A stretch of 64,000 bases of DNA from Saprospiraceae bacterium (lineage in GTDB: Bacteria > Bacteroidota > Bacteroidia > Chitinophagales > Saprospiraceae). The stretch covers positions 25,589 through 89,588 of the forward strand of contig JAHDES010000023.1 in the NCBI GenBank assembly GCA_020628645.1, read 5' to 3'. How positions within the stretch are numbered: position 1 is the stretch's first letter; each line of letters begins with the position of its first letter. The notes beneath the pieces are model-generated. The model was not told where the DNA came from. It did no database searches and saw only the letters and a list, made by a program, of their open reading frames with translations. Position numbers and translations under genes: made by a program. Below are positions 43,511 through 53,791 of the stretch, in pieces.

Positions 43511-44650
43511 TTAAACTAAAGCTTTCAATTCGACTACCTTTTTCAATTTTTCCACTACAAAATCCAGTTCTTCTTTTGTATTATGATGAGAAAAAGAAAA
43601 GCGAATGGCTTTGCGATCTTCTGGAAAATTTAACGCACTTAATACATGAGATGCTGTTTCCGCACCCGAACTACAAGCACTTCCGCCTGAGGCACTGATC
43701 CCTGCTATATCCAAATTGAGTAATAATAAATCTGCCTTTGGAGATGGTGGAAACGATACCGATAATACTTTTTCTAAATATAAATTTGGATGCGCATTAA
43801 ACTGTATATCTTCAAAAGTTGCGCTTAGTTTTTCTTTTAAATAGGCGCGTAAATTGCGTACTTTATTGATACGCTCTTCTAAATTTTCATACGCCATTTC
43901 TAAGGCTTTCGCCACGCCAACAATTCCATAAATATTTTCTGTTCCAGCGCGCATATTACGCTCTTGCGCCCCGCCATCTATAAATGGAGCAATGCTAGTT
44001 TCACTATTGATATAAACGAAACCCGTTCCTTTTGGGCCGTAAAATTTATGTCCAGAACCTGATAAAAAATGAATGGGTAATTTTTCTAAATCATAACGAT
44101 ATGTTCCAATTGTTTGCACGGTATCAGAATGAAACAAAGCCTCTTTTTCTTGGCACAAATGGGCTACTCGCTCTATATCAAGCATGGTGCCTACTTCATT
44201 ATTGGCATGCATCAAAGAAACTAAGGTCTTTTTAGTTATATCATTTAAATATTCTTCTAATTGTTGATAATCTACAACACCATACTGATCTATATCTAAC
44301 AAAATCACCTCTATTCCTTGATGTTTTTGCAAGCTATCCAAAGTATGTAAAATACAATGATGCTCAATTGGCGAACTGATAATTCGTTCCACACCTAGGT
44401 CTCGAACGGCACATTTGAGTACCATATTATTGGATTCTGTTCCGCCTGAAGTGAAAAAGATTTCTCCAATAGAAGCATTTAAACATTCCGCTACGGTCTT
44501 ACGTGCGTCTTCTACGGTAGCACGCGCCAATCGCCCATCTTTATGAATTGAAGACGGATTGCCGTACACATTTTTCATTGCCTCGTGCATGGCTTCGATT
44601 ACAGTAGCATCCAAAGGTGTGGTGGCAGCATTATCTAGGTAAACACGCAT
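43511..44650 (-). CDS. Cysteine desulfurase (IscS/NifS type)
   Basis: A class-V PLP enzyme of 379 residues: YLDNAATTP at the start, SGGTESNN (PLP phosphate), HSDTVQTIG, SGSGHKFYGPKGTGFVY with the PLP lysine, and the catalytic cysteine in SGGSACSSG. It removes sulfur from cysteine to form a persulfide for Fe-S cluster or thionucleoside synthesis. The gene lies 2 nt after a second class-V enzyme, so they are co-transcribed. No iscU is beside it. Confidence 0.9.
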   Translation of the reverse strand: MRVYLDNAATTPLDATVIEAMHEAMKNVYGNPSSIHKDGRLARATVEDARKTVAECLNASIGEIFFTSGGTESNNMVLKCAVRDLGVERIISSPIEHHCILHTLDSLQKHQGIEVILLDIDQYGVVDYQQLEEYLNDITKKTLVSLMHANNEVGTMLDIERVAHLCQEKEALFHSDTVQTIGTYRYDLEKLPIHFLSGSGHKFYGPKGTGFVYINSETSIAPFIDGGAQERNMRAGTENIYGIVGVAKALEMAYENLEERINKVRNLRAYLKEKLSATFEDIQFNAHPNLYLEKVLSVSFPPSPKADLLLLNLDIAGISASGGSACSSGAETASHVLSALNFPEDRKAIRFSFSHHNTKEELDFVVEKLKKVVELKALV

Positions 44651-44652
44651 AT

Positions 44653-46173
44653 TTAACTCAATTTTCGATCAAACCAATCTTCTACCATACTATGTTCAGA
44701 TAAGTGTGTTCCTCTATAGGTAAATTCGTTGGTACAAGGATGATATTCATAATCTTTTGCCCATTCGTTAAAATGGACACACAATTCTTGAAGGGCATCA
44801 AGGATGTAATTCACCTCTCCATTTGTTGTAATGGGATGAATAGACAAACGTATCCAACCGGGTTTTTCGGTCAAATCACCAATATTAATACGACTGGTAA
44901 TGCTTTTAGAATGTTTTTTAGAAACTTCTAATAGATAATGTCCATACGTGCCAGCACACGAGCAACCGCCTCGCACTTGAATACCATAACGATCATTGAG
45001 TAATTTCACCCCAAGATTGTAATGTAAACCATCAATATAAAATGAAATAACGCCTAAACGTTTTTTGACATCATTTGCCAAAATATGTAGCCCTGGCATT
45101 TGTTCCATCCGCTGAAAAATAATTTCCAGCATTTCTTCTTCACGCGCTAGCATTTTTTGGACATTCATTTCCTCCTTTAACTTCATACATAAAGCCACTT
45201 TAATGGTTTGCATAAAAGCAGGTGTACCGCCATCTTCTCGCGCTTCAATTTCTTCAATATAACGATGTTCGCCCCAAGGATTTGTCCAATCTACTGTACC
45301 TCCACCCGGATTATCTGGAATACGATTTTTGTATAATTTTGCATCAAAAATGAGAATTCCAGTTGTACCTGGGCCGCCTAAAAATTTGTGAGGAGAGAAA
45401 TAGATCGCGTCTAAATGTTGTAATTCATTTTCAGGACGCATATCAATATCAATATAAGGCGCAGAGCAAGCGAAATCTACAAAACAAAGCCCTCCATTTT
45501 TATGCATAATTTCTGCTATCTGGTGATAGGGAGTTTTGATTCCCGTAACATTGGAACAAGAGGTAACTGCTGCGATTTTATGTTTGCGCTTTTTATACTT
45601 ATCTAATAATTTTTGAAGGTGCTTTAAATCAACACTTCCATTTGGACAAGCTTTTATAATTTTTACATCGGCAATGGTTTCCAACCAAGACGTTTGATTA
45701 GAATGATGTTCCATGTGCGAGATAAAAATAATAGGGCGCAATTCCTTCGGTAAATCAATTAAAGGGCGATATTTTTCATGAATTTTTAAACCCAAAATAC
45801 GTTGAAATTTATTCACTACGCCAGTCATCCCTGAATTAGAAGAAATGACAATATCACTTGATTTTGCCCCAACAAAAGATTTAATCATATCCTTTGCTTT
45901 GTGGTAAGCAATGGTCATAGAAGAACCCGTTACTGTCGTTTCGGTATGCGTATTACCAACAAAAGGTGCGAATTCTTGAAGCAGCAAATCTTCAATGGGT
46001 TGATACATTCGTCCACTTGCCGTCCAATCTGCATAAACGATTTTCTTTCGCCCAAAGGGAGTGGTAAAGGTTTGGTCAATACCAATGACGTGTTGCCGAA
46101 AAGCTTGAAAGTACTCCTCTAAAGTAGTCATAGAAATTCGATTGGCTTGTTGTTTTACTTTAGTTGCTCCCAT
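44653..46173 (-). CDS. Class-V PLP enzyme (cysteine desulfurase-like, 506 aa)
   Basis: Longer than IscS and of a distinct branch: YADWTASGRMYQPIE at the N-terminus, ISSNSGMTGVVNKFQ, HMEHHSNQTSW, VDFACSAPY, SPHKFLGGPGTTG with the PLP lysine, and GGCSCAGTYGHYLLEVS holding cysteines at the mobile-loop position. The family is usually annotated as aminotransferase class V; selenocysteine lyase or desulfurase activity is possible. An alternative start at 46131 (MTTLEEYF) is equally credible. The 2-nt spacing to the IscS-type gene suggests joint function. Confidence 0.85.
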   Translation of the reverse strand: MGATKVKQQANRISMTTLEEYFQAFRQHVIGIDQTFTTPFGRKKIVYADWTASGRMYQPIEDLLLQEFAPFVGNTHTETTVTGSSMTIAYHKAKDMIKSFVGAKSSDIVISSNSGMTGVVNKFQRILGLKIHEKYRPLIDLPKELRPIIFISHMEHHSNQTSWLETIADVKIIKACPNGSVDLKHLQKLLDKYKKRKHKIAAVTSCSNVTGIKTPYHQIAEIMHKNGGLCFVDFACSAPYIDIDMRPENELQHLDAIYFSPHKFLGGPGTTGILIFDAKLYKNRIPDNPGGGTVDWTNPWGEHRYIEEIEAREDGGTPAFMQTIKVALCMKLKEEMNVQKMLAREEEMLEIIFQRMEQMPGLHILANDVKKRLGVISFYIDGLHYNLGVKLLNDRYGIQVRGGCSCAGTYGHYLLEVSKKHSKSITSRINIGDLTEKPGWIRLSIHPITTNGEVNYILDALQELCVHFNEWAKDYEYHPCTNEFTYRGTHLSEHSMVEDWFDRKLS

Positions 46174-46284
46174 AATATGAATTATTTAAACCTTTTTAAA
46201 TTACGTTAGTAATAAAAATACAAATTAAAATGAAAATTAAAAAAGCATAAACGCTACAAGTTTCATTCGTCTAAGTAAAAATAG

Positions 46285-47679
46285 TTATGATACTGCTGTC
46301 TGACGTAAAATAGCATCGACATCTTTTTGGATCATCTTTGCCATTTTTTCAGCGGCTGTTTTAGATTTACTTTCAGAATAAATACGGATAATGGGTTCGG
46401 TATTCGATTTACGAAGGTGTACCCAACCTTCGGCAAAGTCAATTTTCACCCCATCAATGGTATTGAGTTCTTCATTTTTGTATTTCTCGGCTATTTGTTT
46501 CAAAAGGAAATCGACATCAATTTCTGGAGTGAGTTGTATCTTATTTTTACTAATAGTATACTTAGGGTAGGTTTTTTTTAATTGGGTGGCTGTTTTACCA
46601 GATTTTGCCAAATGAGATAAAAATAAAGCAATCCCAACCAAAGCGTCTCTTCCATAATGTAATTCAGGTAAAATAATTCCTCCATTTCCTTCACCACCGA
46701 TAATGGCATTGGTATCTTTCATCATCTGTACTACATTCACCTCTCCAACCGCTGAAGCTGAATACGATTGTCCATGTTTAAGCGTAACATCACGTAAAGC
46801 TCTCGTAGAAGATAAGTTTGAAACGGTATTTCCTGGTGTGATTCCTAAAATATAATCTGCAACCGCCACCAAGGTATATTCTTCTCCGAACATGCTTCCA
46901 TCTTCACAAACTAAAGCCAAACGATCCACATCAGGATCAACAGAAATCCCCAAATCCGCACCATGCTCAACAATAGCATTTGAAAGATCCACTAAATTTT
47001 CGGGAAGGGGTTCTGGATTGTGGGCAAAATGACCGTTGGGTTCATCATTTAAAAGCACATATTCACAGCCCAATTTTTTCAATAATAAGGGAATAGCTAA
47101 AGATCCAGTAGAATTGATACAATCGACTGCTACTTTAAATCGTCGCTCTCGAATGGCTTGCGCATTAACTAAATCTAAGCGTAAAATCTTATCAATGTGT
47201 TTTTTAAAATAAGAATTATCTGTTTTGTACTCTCCTAATTTGTCAACGCTAACATAATTGATATTTCCAGACTCAATATTACTCAACACGCTTGCGCCAT
47301 CTGCTGCTGAGATAAATTCTCCTTTATGATTTAAAAATTTAAGGGCATTCCATTGTGCAGGATTGTGGCTTGCAGTGATGATAATTCCTGCACCTGCTTG
47401 TTCTTCAGGCACAGCAATCTCTACGGTTGGAGTAGTTGAAAGTCCCAAATCCACTACATCAAAACCCATACAGAGAAGGGTATTGACTACAAGATTATTA
47501 ACGATTTCTCCAGAAATACGCGCATCTCGTCCAATAACAATTTTGTAATTATTGGTTTTTTCAATGACCCATTGTCCGAAAGCTGCGGTACATTCCACGA
47601 TATCTTGTGGTGTTAAATTTGCACCTGCTGCTCCGCCTATCGTACCTCGAATTCCTGAAATTGATTTGATTAGTGCCAA
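46285..47679 (-). CDS. glmM: Phosphoglucosamine mutase
   Basis: The phosphoserine loop TASHNPAQWNALKFL, the metal-binding loop DPDVDRLAL, the sugar-binding GGEGNGGII and the C-terminal RKSNTEPIIRIYSES identify an alpha-D-phosphohexomutase. The start GIRGTIGG and the length of 464 suit the GlmM branch used in Bacteroidota. It converts glucosamine-6-phosphate to glucosamine-1-phosphate for UDP-GlcNAc and thus peptidoglycan; a PMM/PGM role cannot be excluded. A perfect 18-bp palindrome (GATCATTTTAAAATGATC) lies 17 nt upstream of the start. Confidence 0.85.
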   Translation of the reverse strand: MALIKSISGIRGTIGGAAGANLTPQDIVECTAAFGQWVIEKTNNYKIVIGRDARISGEIVNNLVVNTLLCMGFDVVDLGLSTTPTVEIAVPEEQAGAGIIITASHNPAQWNALKFLNHKGEFISAADGASVLSNIESGNINYVSVDKLGEYKTDNSYFKKHIDKILRLDLVNAQAIRERRFKVAVDCINSTGSLAIPLLLKKLGCEYVLLNDEPNGHFAHNPEPLPENLVDLSNAIVEHGADLGISVDPDVDRLALVCEDGSMFGEEYTLVAVADYILGITPGNTVSNLSSTRALRDVTLKHGQSYSASAVGEVNVVQMMKDTNAIIGGEGNGGIILPELHYGRDALVGIALFLSHLAKSGKTATQLKKTYPKYTISKNKIQLTPEIDVDFLLKQIAEKYKNEELNTIDGVKIDFAEGWVHLRKSNTEPIIRIYSESKSKTAAEKMAKMIQKDVDAILRQTAVS

Positions 47680-47696
47680 AATGTAATGGTTTTAAC

Positions 47697-47754
47697 GATC
47701 ATTTTAAAATGATCTAGGTTCTGAATGTTTTTTATAAATGTAAAGACAAAAATA
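47697..47754 (-). promoter_or_regulatory. Candidate glmM promoter and palindrome
   Basis: The minus strand has TATTTTTG (47754-47747), a -7-type match, and between it and the glmM start a perfect palindrome GATCATTTTAAAATGATC (47714-47697). No good -33 box is visible. Confidence 0.4.
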
Positions 47755-47899
47755 GGGAAAAGCATTTTGATAGGAAAAGGAAATCAAATTAAGTTTTGAT
47801 TAATAGATGGCTTTAATCGTTTTTAACCCTGCATGACTGCACAATGTAAAATCAAGACAGTCAGGCACAAAAGAACACAAAAAGACAAAATAATGAGAT

Positions 47900-49654
47900 T
47901 TAATATTGTACCTTATTCCCATTAATATAAGTGGCTAAAAATTGAATTGTTTCTAATTCTTCTACAGGAATCGCAAAAGGATTTTTATCCAAAATCACAA
48001 AATCAGCATATTTTCCTTTTTCTAGAGATCCAATTTGATCTTCTTTATGAATTTGCCAAGCAGCATTGATCGTAAGTGCTTTAATCGCATCTAGAAGCGT
48101 AATTTGTTCTTCTGCTGTCAGGAAATTTCCATCATCAGTTTTACGTTCTACAGCCGTTTGAATCAAGCGAAAAGGTAAGCTCTCAAACATGGGTTGATCG
48201 GCATGAAGCGTAATCATTAACTCATTATCCATCGCTGATTTCAATGGAAGAATCTTGTTTCCTCGTTCTTCTCCTAGCATTTCTGCTTTTAAGGCTTCGC
48301 CATAATGATATAAATGATTGATATGAAAACTAGGCGTGATATTGAGTTGGCGCATTCGATCTAACTCATCTTGAGGTAACAACAAACAATGTTCTAAACG
48401 ATGTCTGGTTTGAGAAAAATCAAGTGTTCCATCTAATTCTTGATAGACATTCACCACTTCGTGTATCGCAGCATCGCCTTGGGTATGAATCGCTATTTGC
48501 CAGCCTTTTTCATGATAGGTTTTAATAAACTCCTTCAGCTTTTCTTGTTCAACTAAACGTTTTCCTTTAGAATTGGCTGGAATATCTAATTTATTCAAAG
48601 TCAAATCGGTTTCTAAATAAGGATCATTGATAAACATCGAACCAATATAAGGCGAACCATCATACCAATGTTTGATCCCAATCATGTCATAAAAATCATT
48701 GGGAGTTCCTTTTTGTTCGGGTAATAAATGCCCCATATCATGACGCATGTACATAAAATGGCGAGGAAAGGCTTGGCGCGCGGGCAACATTCCAATCATT
48801 TGTAAAAATCCACCTAAGAATGTAGGTTTTTCATCGGAAAGATGTTGGGTTAACACGAGAGGTTTTTCGTCATTGATGGTTAAACCTGTGGTGACGATCG
48901 TCGTATTTCCATTTCTAGCATAATCGAGCATCACATCGCTGGCTACACGACTTAATAATTCGCTGGTCAAGACTTCATTTTTAATCACTTCAATAAAAGG
49001 GCGAAAGGCTTCTTGTTCTACAATGAGTCCTGTAAATTGTCCTGTACTATCTTTTTCATAATAGCTATGATCGGAAGGATTGGGCGTATCTAAAGTTACT
49101 CCTGCCTTCTCAAATGCCGCGGTATTTCCCCAATACGAATGTAAACTTTGACTAAAGATGATGACTGGATTATTGGGTGCGATCTTATCCAGATATTGAA
49201 TACTAGGAGGCGTTAAATCATCTACTAAAATGGGGTCAATTCCTTTACAAACGAGCCATTCCTCTTTTGGCGTCTCCGCCACTGTTTTTTCAAAATGCTT
49301 CCAAACGGCTGCATTATCTTCATGCGTAAAACCAGATAAATCTACCATTTCCGCCATAAACATAGAAAGGGCGAAATGCGTGTGTGGATCAATAAAACCT
49401 GGAAAAACAATCGCTCCTTTTAAATCAACTTGTTTTGCTTTTTTAGCAAGGGTTAACACTTCTTCATTTGAGCCAATGGCTTTAATTTTCCCCTCTTCCA
49501 CCCACATGGCTTGTGCTTGTGGCTGTTGGTCATTGATGGTAAAAATTTGAGCATTGTGATAAACGGTTGGAGGTGTTTTTGGGAAATCTTTTTTAGCATA
49601 CCATAAAGTAAATCCAATGACGATTAAGAGAAAAAGGAGGAGGTATTTTCGCAT
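47900..49654 (-). CDS. YtcJ-like amidohydrolase
   Basis: An N-terminal hydrophobic segment (YLLLFLLIVIGFTLWYA) anchors or exports a metal-dependent hydrolase: GFIDPHTHF (HxH metal ligands), KHWYDGSPYIG, AIHTQGDAAIHEVV, LEHCLLL, and the C-terminal KYADFVILDKNPF typical of the YtcJ/NfdA group. The group hydrolyses N-substituted formamides or related amides; substrate here unknown. At 584 residues it is full length. It stands alone between glmM and the ABC transporter. Confidence 0.85.
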   Translation of the reverse strand: MRKYLLLFLLIVIGFTLWYAKKDFPKTPPTVYHNAQIFTINDQQPQAQAMWVEEGKIKAIGSNEEVLTLAKKAKQVDLKGAIVFPGFIDPHTHFALSMFMAEMVDLSGFTHEDNAAVWKHFEKTVAETPKEEWLVCKGIDPILVDDLTPPSIQYLDKIAPNNPVIIFSQSLHSYWGNTAAFEKAGVTLDTPNPSDHSYYEKDSTGQFTGLIVEQEAFRPFIEVIKNEVLTSELLSRVASDVMLDYARNGNTTIVTTGLTINDEKPLVLTQHLSDEKPTFLGGFLQMIGMLPARQAFPRHFMYMRHDMGHLLPEQKGTPNDFYDMIGIKHWYDGSPYIGSMFINDPYLETDLTLNKLDIPANSKGKRLVEQEKLKEFIKTYHEKGWQIAIHTQGDAAIHEVVNVYQELDGTLDFSQTRHRLEHCLLLPQDELDRMRQLNITPSFHINHLYHYGEALKAEMLGEERGNKILPLKSAMDNELMITLHADQPMFESLPFRLIQTAVERKTDDGNFLTAEEQITLLDAIKALTINAAWQIHKEDQIGSLEKGKYADFVILDKNPFAIPVEELETIQFLATYINGNKVQY

Positions 49655-49753
49655 AATAGTACAGATTTATTTATTAAGAACCATACGTGAACACATTAAT
49701 TTCCCCTTGTCGCGTCAAATAAATTTGACAATCCTATTTTAAAAATAAGGCAC

Positions 49754-50557
49754 CTACCCCATCTCGGCTACTTTCATCATACGGTCTTCTACGGCATGTA
49801 CCAATTCTGTAAAATGGGGATCGCGTTTGGTATAGCGATTGCGTTCTAAAGGAAGGTCAATATCGATATGTTCGACAAAACGAGAAGGCGCGGATTTCAT
49901 AATATAAATATCGTCTGCTAGATAAACGGCTTCTGGAATATCGTGTGTTACAAAAATGATAGTAGGATGAAATTTACGCCAAATCCCCGATAATAAATCT
50001 TGCATTTGTAGACGAGTATTTATATCTAATGCACCAAAAGGCTCATCCATGAGTAAGATTTCTGGATTGGCAAGGAGACTTCGAGCGATAGCGACGCGTT
50101 GTAATTGTCCTCCTGAAAGTTTAGGATATTGAGCGTATTTCTTTTCATGACCTGCTAATCCTACCATTTCAATCATCTCCATGGCTTTGTCATTGCGTTC
50201 GGCTTTACTCATGCCTTTATAACGTAAACCTAAGGCTACATTATCTAAAACGGACATCCAGGGCAAGGAAGAATATTGTTGAAAAACCATACTAGCGCGC
50301 ACCTTTTCGCTAATGGGTTGACCTGCCAACTTCACTTCTCCTTCGGTTGGCTTTTGTAGTCCAGCTATGTATCTTAAAATGGTCGATTTTCCACAACCAG
50401 ACATTCCGAGGATCACTACAAATTGTCCTTGATCGGGTTTATCTTCGATCAAAAAATCTAAATCTTTGATGATCCAATTCTTTCCACCATCATAGCTTTG
50501 CCCAATGCCACGCATTTCGACAATATTTTTTAAATCTGAATCATTGAAGCTCAACAT
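49754..50557 (-). CDS. ABC transporter ATPase (nitrate/taurine type)
   Basis: Walker A GMSGCGKST, Q-loop QQYSSLPW, signature LSGGQLQR, Walker B ILLMDEPFGALD and H-loop FVTHDIPEAV are all present in 267 residues. It resembles SsuB/TauB/NrtD-type ATPases. The start is in a TAATG overlap with the permease stop. It should power the transporter formed with the permease upstream and the OmpA-fused binding protein. Confidence 0.9.
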   Translation of the reverse strand: MLSFNDSDLKNIVEMRGIGQSYDGGKNWIIKDLDFLIEDKPDQGQFVVILGMSGCGKSTILRYIAGLQKPTEGEVKLAGQPISEKVRASMVFQQYSSLPWMSVLDNVALGLRYKGMSKAERNDKAMEMIEMVGLAGHEKKYAQYPKLSGGQLQRVAIARSLLANPEILLMDEPFGALDINTRLQMQDLLSGIWRKFHPTIIFVTHDIPEAVYLADDIYIMKSAPSRFVEHIDIDLPLERNRYTKRDPHFTELVHAVEDRMMKVAEMG

Positions 50558-51681
50558 TAGCCACTAACTTTTGATGATTGAAAAATTTTAAATTCTCCGT
50601 ATAAAATAAGAAGGAAACTCGATATTAATATAATCGGTAAAATAGTCGTTGTAATTACGGATAAATTGGGGAATATTGAACCTGAAATTATTGCTAATAA
50701 AGTCATTCCCAACATCACATAAATACCAGATTGCGTTTCTTGTATGCCAGCAACAGAAGTACTGTAATATTTGTGAGGAAAGAGTCTTTTGTCCAGATAT
50801 TGGAACAAACGATCTTGTAAAAATCCAATCAAAATAATTAAGAACAATACCGCAAATGACTTGGCGATGATTCCATTTCTTTTGTAGAAATAGACTAATG
50901 CACCAAAACCTCCTTCTCGATTAATGTACTCGATAATGATAATATACGTCCAAGAAATGGCTGTCAGGACACGAATATCATCAATGAGTTTGGAAAGCAC
51001 TGAAGGAATATAAACCGTTTTTATCGTTTGCCAATCTGTTGCCCCTAAGGTATGAACCGTTTTGGTATAGACATCTTTGACCTCTCCGATTCGTTGGATC
51101 ACAACAGGCAATAAATACACAATAATACCAAACGCCAAGAACGCCACTTTCATTTCTTCTCCTATCCCAAACCAAATAATAAACAATCCAGTCATTGCCG
51201 TCAAGGGCAAGTATCGGAGCGAATCTAATTGTTTTCCAAAAAGGGCATTGAACAAGGGATATAAGCCGATTATAAAACCAACTATTATACTGATTAAAAT
51301 CGCCCAAAAATAGCCTTTAATACTTCGTACCAATGAAATCCATGTATTCTTTAGGATTTCGTCATTTTGAAACATGTCTGGAAATGCCTTTAAAACTTGT
51401 AATGGAGTCGGCAAAAGAGGATAGATTTTATCAAATTCGGTGGCATTCGCCATAGCGATAGAATCTACCTGATTAAGGGAATCTAAATAGACTTTTTGGC
51501 GTTCCACGCTCCACTCATCCATATTAGGCAACTCCTTTTGGAAGTTATCTACTCTTGGTGTAACTTTTGAATTCATCTCTGCCGCAAGCCACCAAATAGC
51601 AATTAGAATAATAATACCTATTACACCAAAGAGAAGATTTTGAGAAGTGGATAGTTGTCCTCTTATTTTGAATAATTCCAT
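50557..51681 (-). CDS. ABC transporter permease (SsuC/TauC-like)
   Basis: The start at 51681 (MELFKIRGQLS) is chosen because residues before it in the longer frame lack coding character. An N-terminal membrane helix and a periplasmic segment of about 90 residues precede the MetI-type core with the EAA-like loop (IQRIGEVKDVYTKTVHTLGA, then IPSVLSKLIDDIRV). Two extra helices are at the C-terminus (YVMLGMTLLAIISGSIF, LPIILISSFLLILYG). The added periplasmic insertion is unusual for this family. Confidence 0.85.
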   Translation of the reverse strand: MELFKIRGQLSTSQNLLFGVIGIIILIAIWWLAAEMNSKVTPRVDNFQKELPNMDEWSVERQKVYLDSLNQVDSIAMANATEFDKIYPLLPTPLQVLKAFPDMFQNDEILKNTWISLVRSIKGYFWAILISIIVGFIIGLYPLFNALFGKQLDSLRYLPLTAMTGLFIIWFGIGEEMKVAFLAFGIIVYLLPVVIQRIGEVKDVYTKTVHTLGATDWQTIKTVYIPSVLSKLIDDIRVLTAISWTYIIIIEYINREGGFGALVYFYKRNGIIAKSFAVLFLIILIGFLQDRLFQYLDKRLFPHKYYSTSVAGIQETQSGIYVMLGMTLLAIISGSIFPNLSVITTTILPIILISSFLLILYGEFKIFQSSKVSG

Positions 51682-52183
51682 AAAATGAAGGAGATGAAAT
51701 AATAAAGTATACCTATTTAACTGAACAATAAGTTTATGGGCAGAAAAATTAGTATAAAAAATGCCTTTGTAATCCCTCAAAAAATCAACATAATCTTCTT
51801 ATCATCAATTATTTATGATTTTTATGAGGGCAGTCATTTTCATACAAGTAATTTTGTCCGCCTACTTACCTATTTATAATGTGGTTTTATTAGCTTATCT
51901 ATTGTTACCGTTTAGTGGCATCAACTTATTTAATCATCGCCTCTTGCCGGCTGGGCACTTCATTTTTTTCATCGCCAAAAAAACGAAGCAAAAAATGCTA
52001 GAAAAGATAAACTCCCTCCGGTCAAACACTATCTTTTCGAGCCGCCCTACTAATGGTTCAGATATGACTTAGTTAATAATAAGCTAGTAATTTGATATTC
52101 ACCTTTGCAAACATCATTACTTTTTGTTGTTCATTATAATAGAGCGTATCTTTTCTAAGGTACGCTCTATTACAGAAGGATTT
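51682..52183. other. Gap between permease and OmpA-fused binding protein
   Basis: Holds an 11-bp stem AATAGAGCGTA/TACGCTCTATT (52138-52171) just after the binding-protein gene, without a clear T run. There is also a rightward ORF (51815-52072, 85 codons, hydrophobic N-terminus) that I judge doubtful. The gap means the transporter genes may form two transcripts. Confidence 0.4.
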
Positions 52184-53791
52184 TTACTCAACTAATTGAA
52201 AATCAGTACGTCTATTCTTTTCTTTACAGCGATCATTTTGATTGCGTTCACAACCAGGAACAGGTTTATCTGGACCATTTCCAACCACAATAAATCGGTT
52301 ACGTTCCATATTGTGTTCACTAATTAGATAATCAACCACTGATTGCGCTCTTTTCTTAGATAAGCGAACGTTACTATCATGATTTCCTACATTATCTGTA
52401 TTTCCTTCAATACGAATTCTAGTATTAAATGCTTTGGCTACATCGACGAAATCTCGATCAATAATGTTTTTCGCATTCGCATCTAACTGAAATTCTCCCG
52501 TACGGAAATTGATAGAAACAGGCTTTGAAGAAACCGCTTCTTTCTTGGTGTCTTGCGCCGTTGGTGCAGTATACGTTTTTGTTCGTTCAGGAAAATGTTC
52601 TTCGCTCGCTAATGTAGTTGTTCTTACTAGTTTTGGATAGGCAATTTGTCGCCAAGCAGGAACTCTACCTTCAATGAAGCCAAGTCCACGATAGGTTTCT
52701 GCCATTTCGGTATACAATTTATTTCCGTCCATACCTGTATAATCAGAAGATAAACCAAAGAAGTTTTTGTTATCACCATGAGTGGTCAAACGAACATTGT
52801 CGATCATTTGCATTGCGTCGTCCGTAGAAAGAGAGGTACCACGATCGGTGAATTCTTCAGCTAGGATTTTAGCAGCTTTTAGTTTAGCCGAAGCATTGCT
52901 GTTGATTTCAGCAGCACCTTTCATCCAACCTTCATAGAGTTTACGAAGTTTATCTTCATTGGCATCTGCCCAAGCGCGTTTTGCCATAAATACATCAGCA
53001 ATAATATTCGTATTTTCGGAGTTTTTGATGATACGTGATCCTTTTACGGCTTCTACACATAGAATATCGTCTGGACTCCAAACCACAGCAGCATCAACAT
53101 TACCACTTTTGAACACTTCAGCAGCATCAATGGCAGAAGGTTGAGGTACAATTTTGACATCTTTCATCGTTAAACCACCAGCATCTAATAACCAAATTAA
53201 GAAAGAATGAGAAGGGGTCAATTCCGCTACAGCAATAGTTTTTCCTCTCAAGTCAGAAACTCTGTTGATTCCTCGTTTTGCAACAATCGCATCTCCACCA
53301 CGCGACCAATCTGCTTGCCATAAGATAACTGGATCATGATCGCTTAGTCCATTAACTTCTGTTGGGAAAGCATCAATAGTTTGCCAAAGCAATTGTACTT
53401 CATTGGCGCGGAAGGCGTCGCGCGATGCTTCAAAATCATCGAGTACTTTAAATTCTACTTTTAAGCCATAATCTTTGTAAAAACGAGATTGTGTAGAGGC
53501 TTCAAATCCTTCATTGAAGTATTGTCCACCTGCATAACCACCCCATGTCACCACGCCGATACTGATGACATCATCTCCACTTAGTTTAGAAGAATTATTG
53601 GAAGCAGAGGAAGATGAGCTTGAATTGGAGCCAGAATTTGAATTGCCAGAAACTTCTGTATTTTCGCCAGATTTGACTAAATCTTTTCCTGTTTGCGTAT
53701 TATTAAGGAAATATTGAGCTGCAAAAAAGATTACTCCTACAATTACAATAGTGAGTAATAATTTTGAAAAGGTCGTTAATCGTTGTGCCAT
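52184..53791 (-). CDS. Periplasmic binding domain fused to OmpA domain (535 aa)
   Basis: Layout: a membrane helix (about 10-28), a Ser/Asn-rich linker (about 44-68), a NitT/TauT-type substrate-binding domain (about 72-385: VVTWGGYAGGQYFNEGF, ISVSDLRGKTIAVAE-like RVSDLRGKTIAVAE, VDAAVVWSPDD) and a C-terminal OmpA/MotB domain (about 430-535: RIRIEGNTDNVG, LSKKRAQSVVDYLI, NRRTDF). The binding protein is thus tethered both to the inner membrane and to peptidoglycan. It is followed by permease and ATPase genes. The substrate cannot be told from sequence. Confidence 0.85.
   Translation of the reverse strand: MAQRLTTFSKLLLTIVIVGVIFFAAQYFLNNTQTGKDLVKSGENTEVSGNSNSGSNSSSSSSASNNSSKLSGDDVISIGVVTWGGYAGGQYFNEGFEASTQSRFYKDYGLKVEFKVLDDFEASRDAFRANEVQLLWQTIDAFPTEVNGLSDHDPVILWQADWSRGGDAIVAKRGINRVSDLRGKTIAVAELTPSHSFLIWLLDAGGLTMKDVKIVPQPSAIDAAEVFKSGNVDAAVVWSPDDILCVEAVKGSRIIKNSENTNIIADVFMAKRAWADANEDKLRKLYEGWMKGAAEINSNASAKLKAAKILAEEFTDRGTSLSTDDAMQMIDNVRLTTHGDNKNFFGLSSDYTGMDGNKLYTEMAETYRGLGFIEGRVPAWRQIAYPKLVRTTTLASEEHFPERTKTYTAPTAQDTKKEAVSSKPVSINFRTGEFQLDANAKNIIDRDFVDVAKAFNTRIRIEGNTDNVGNHDSNVRLSKKRAQSVVDYLISEHNMERNRFIVVGNGPDKPVPGCERNQNDRCKEKNRRTDFQLVE

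Noticed and set aside
51815-52072. Possible 85-codon membrane protein
   Set aside because: No homology signal, no promoter or partner, and the C-terminal half lacks coding character; mentioned only in the gap entry.
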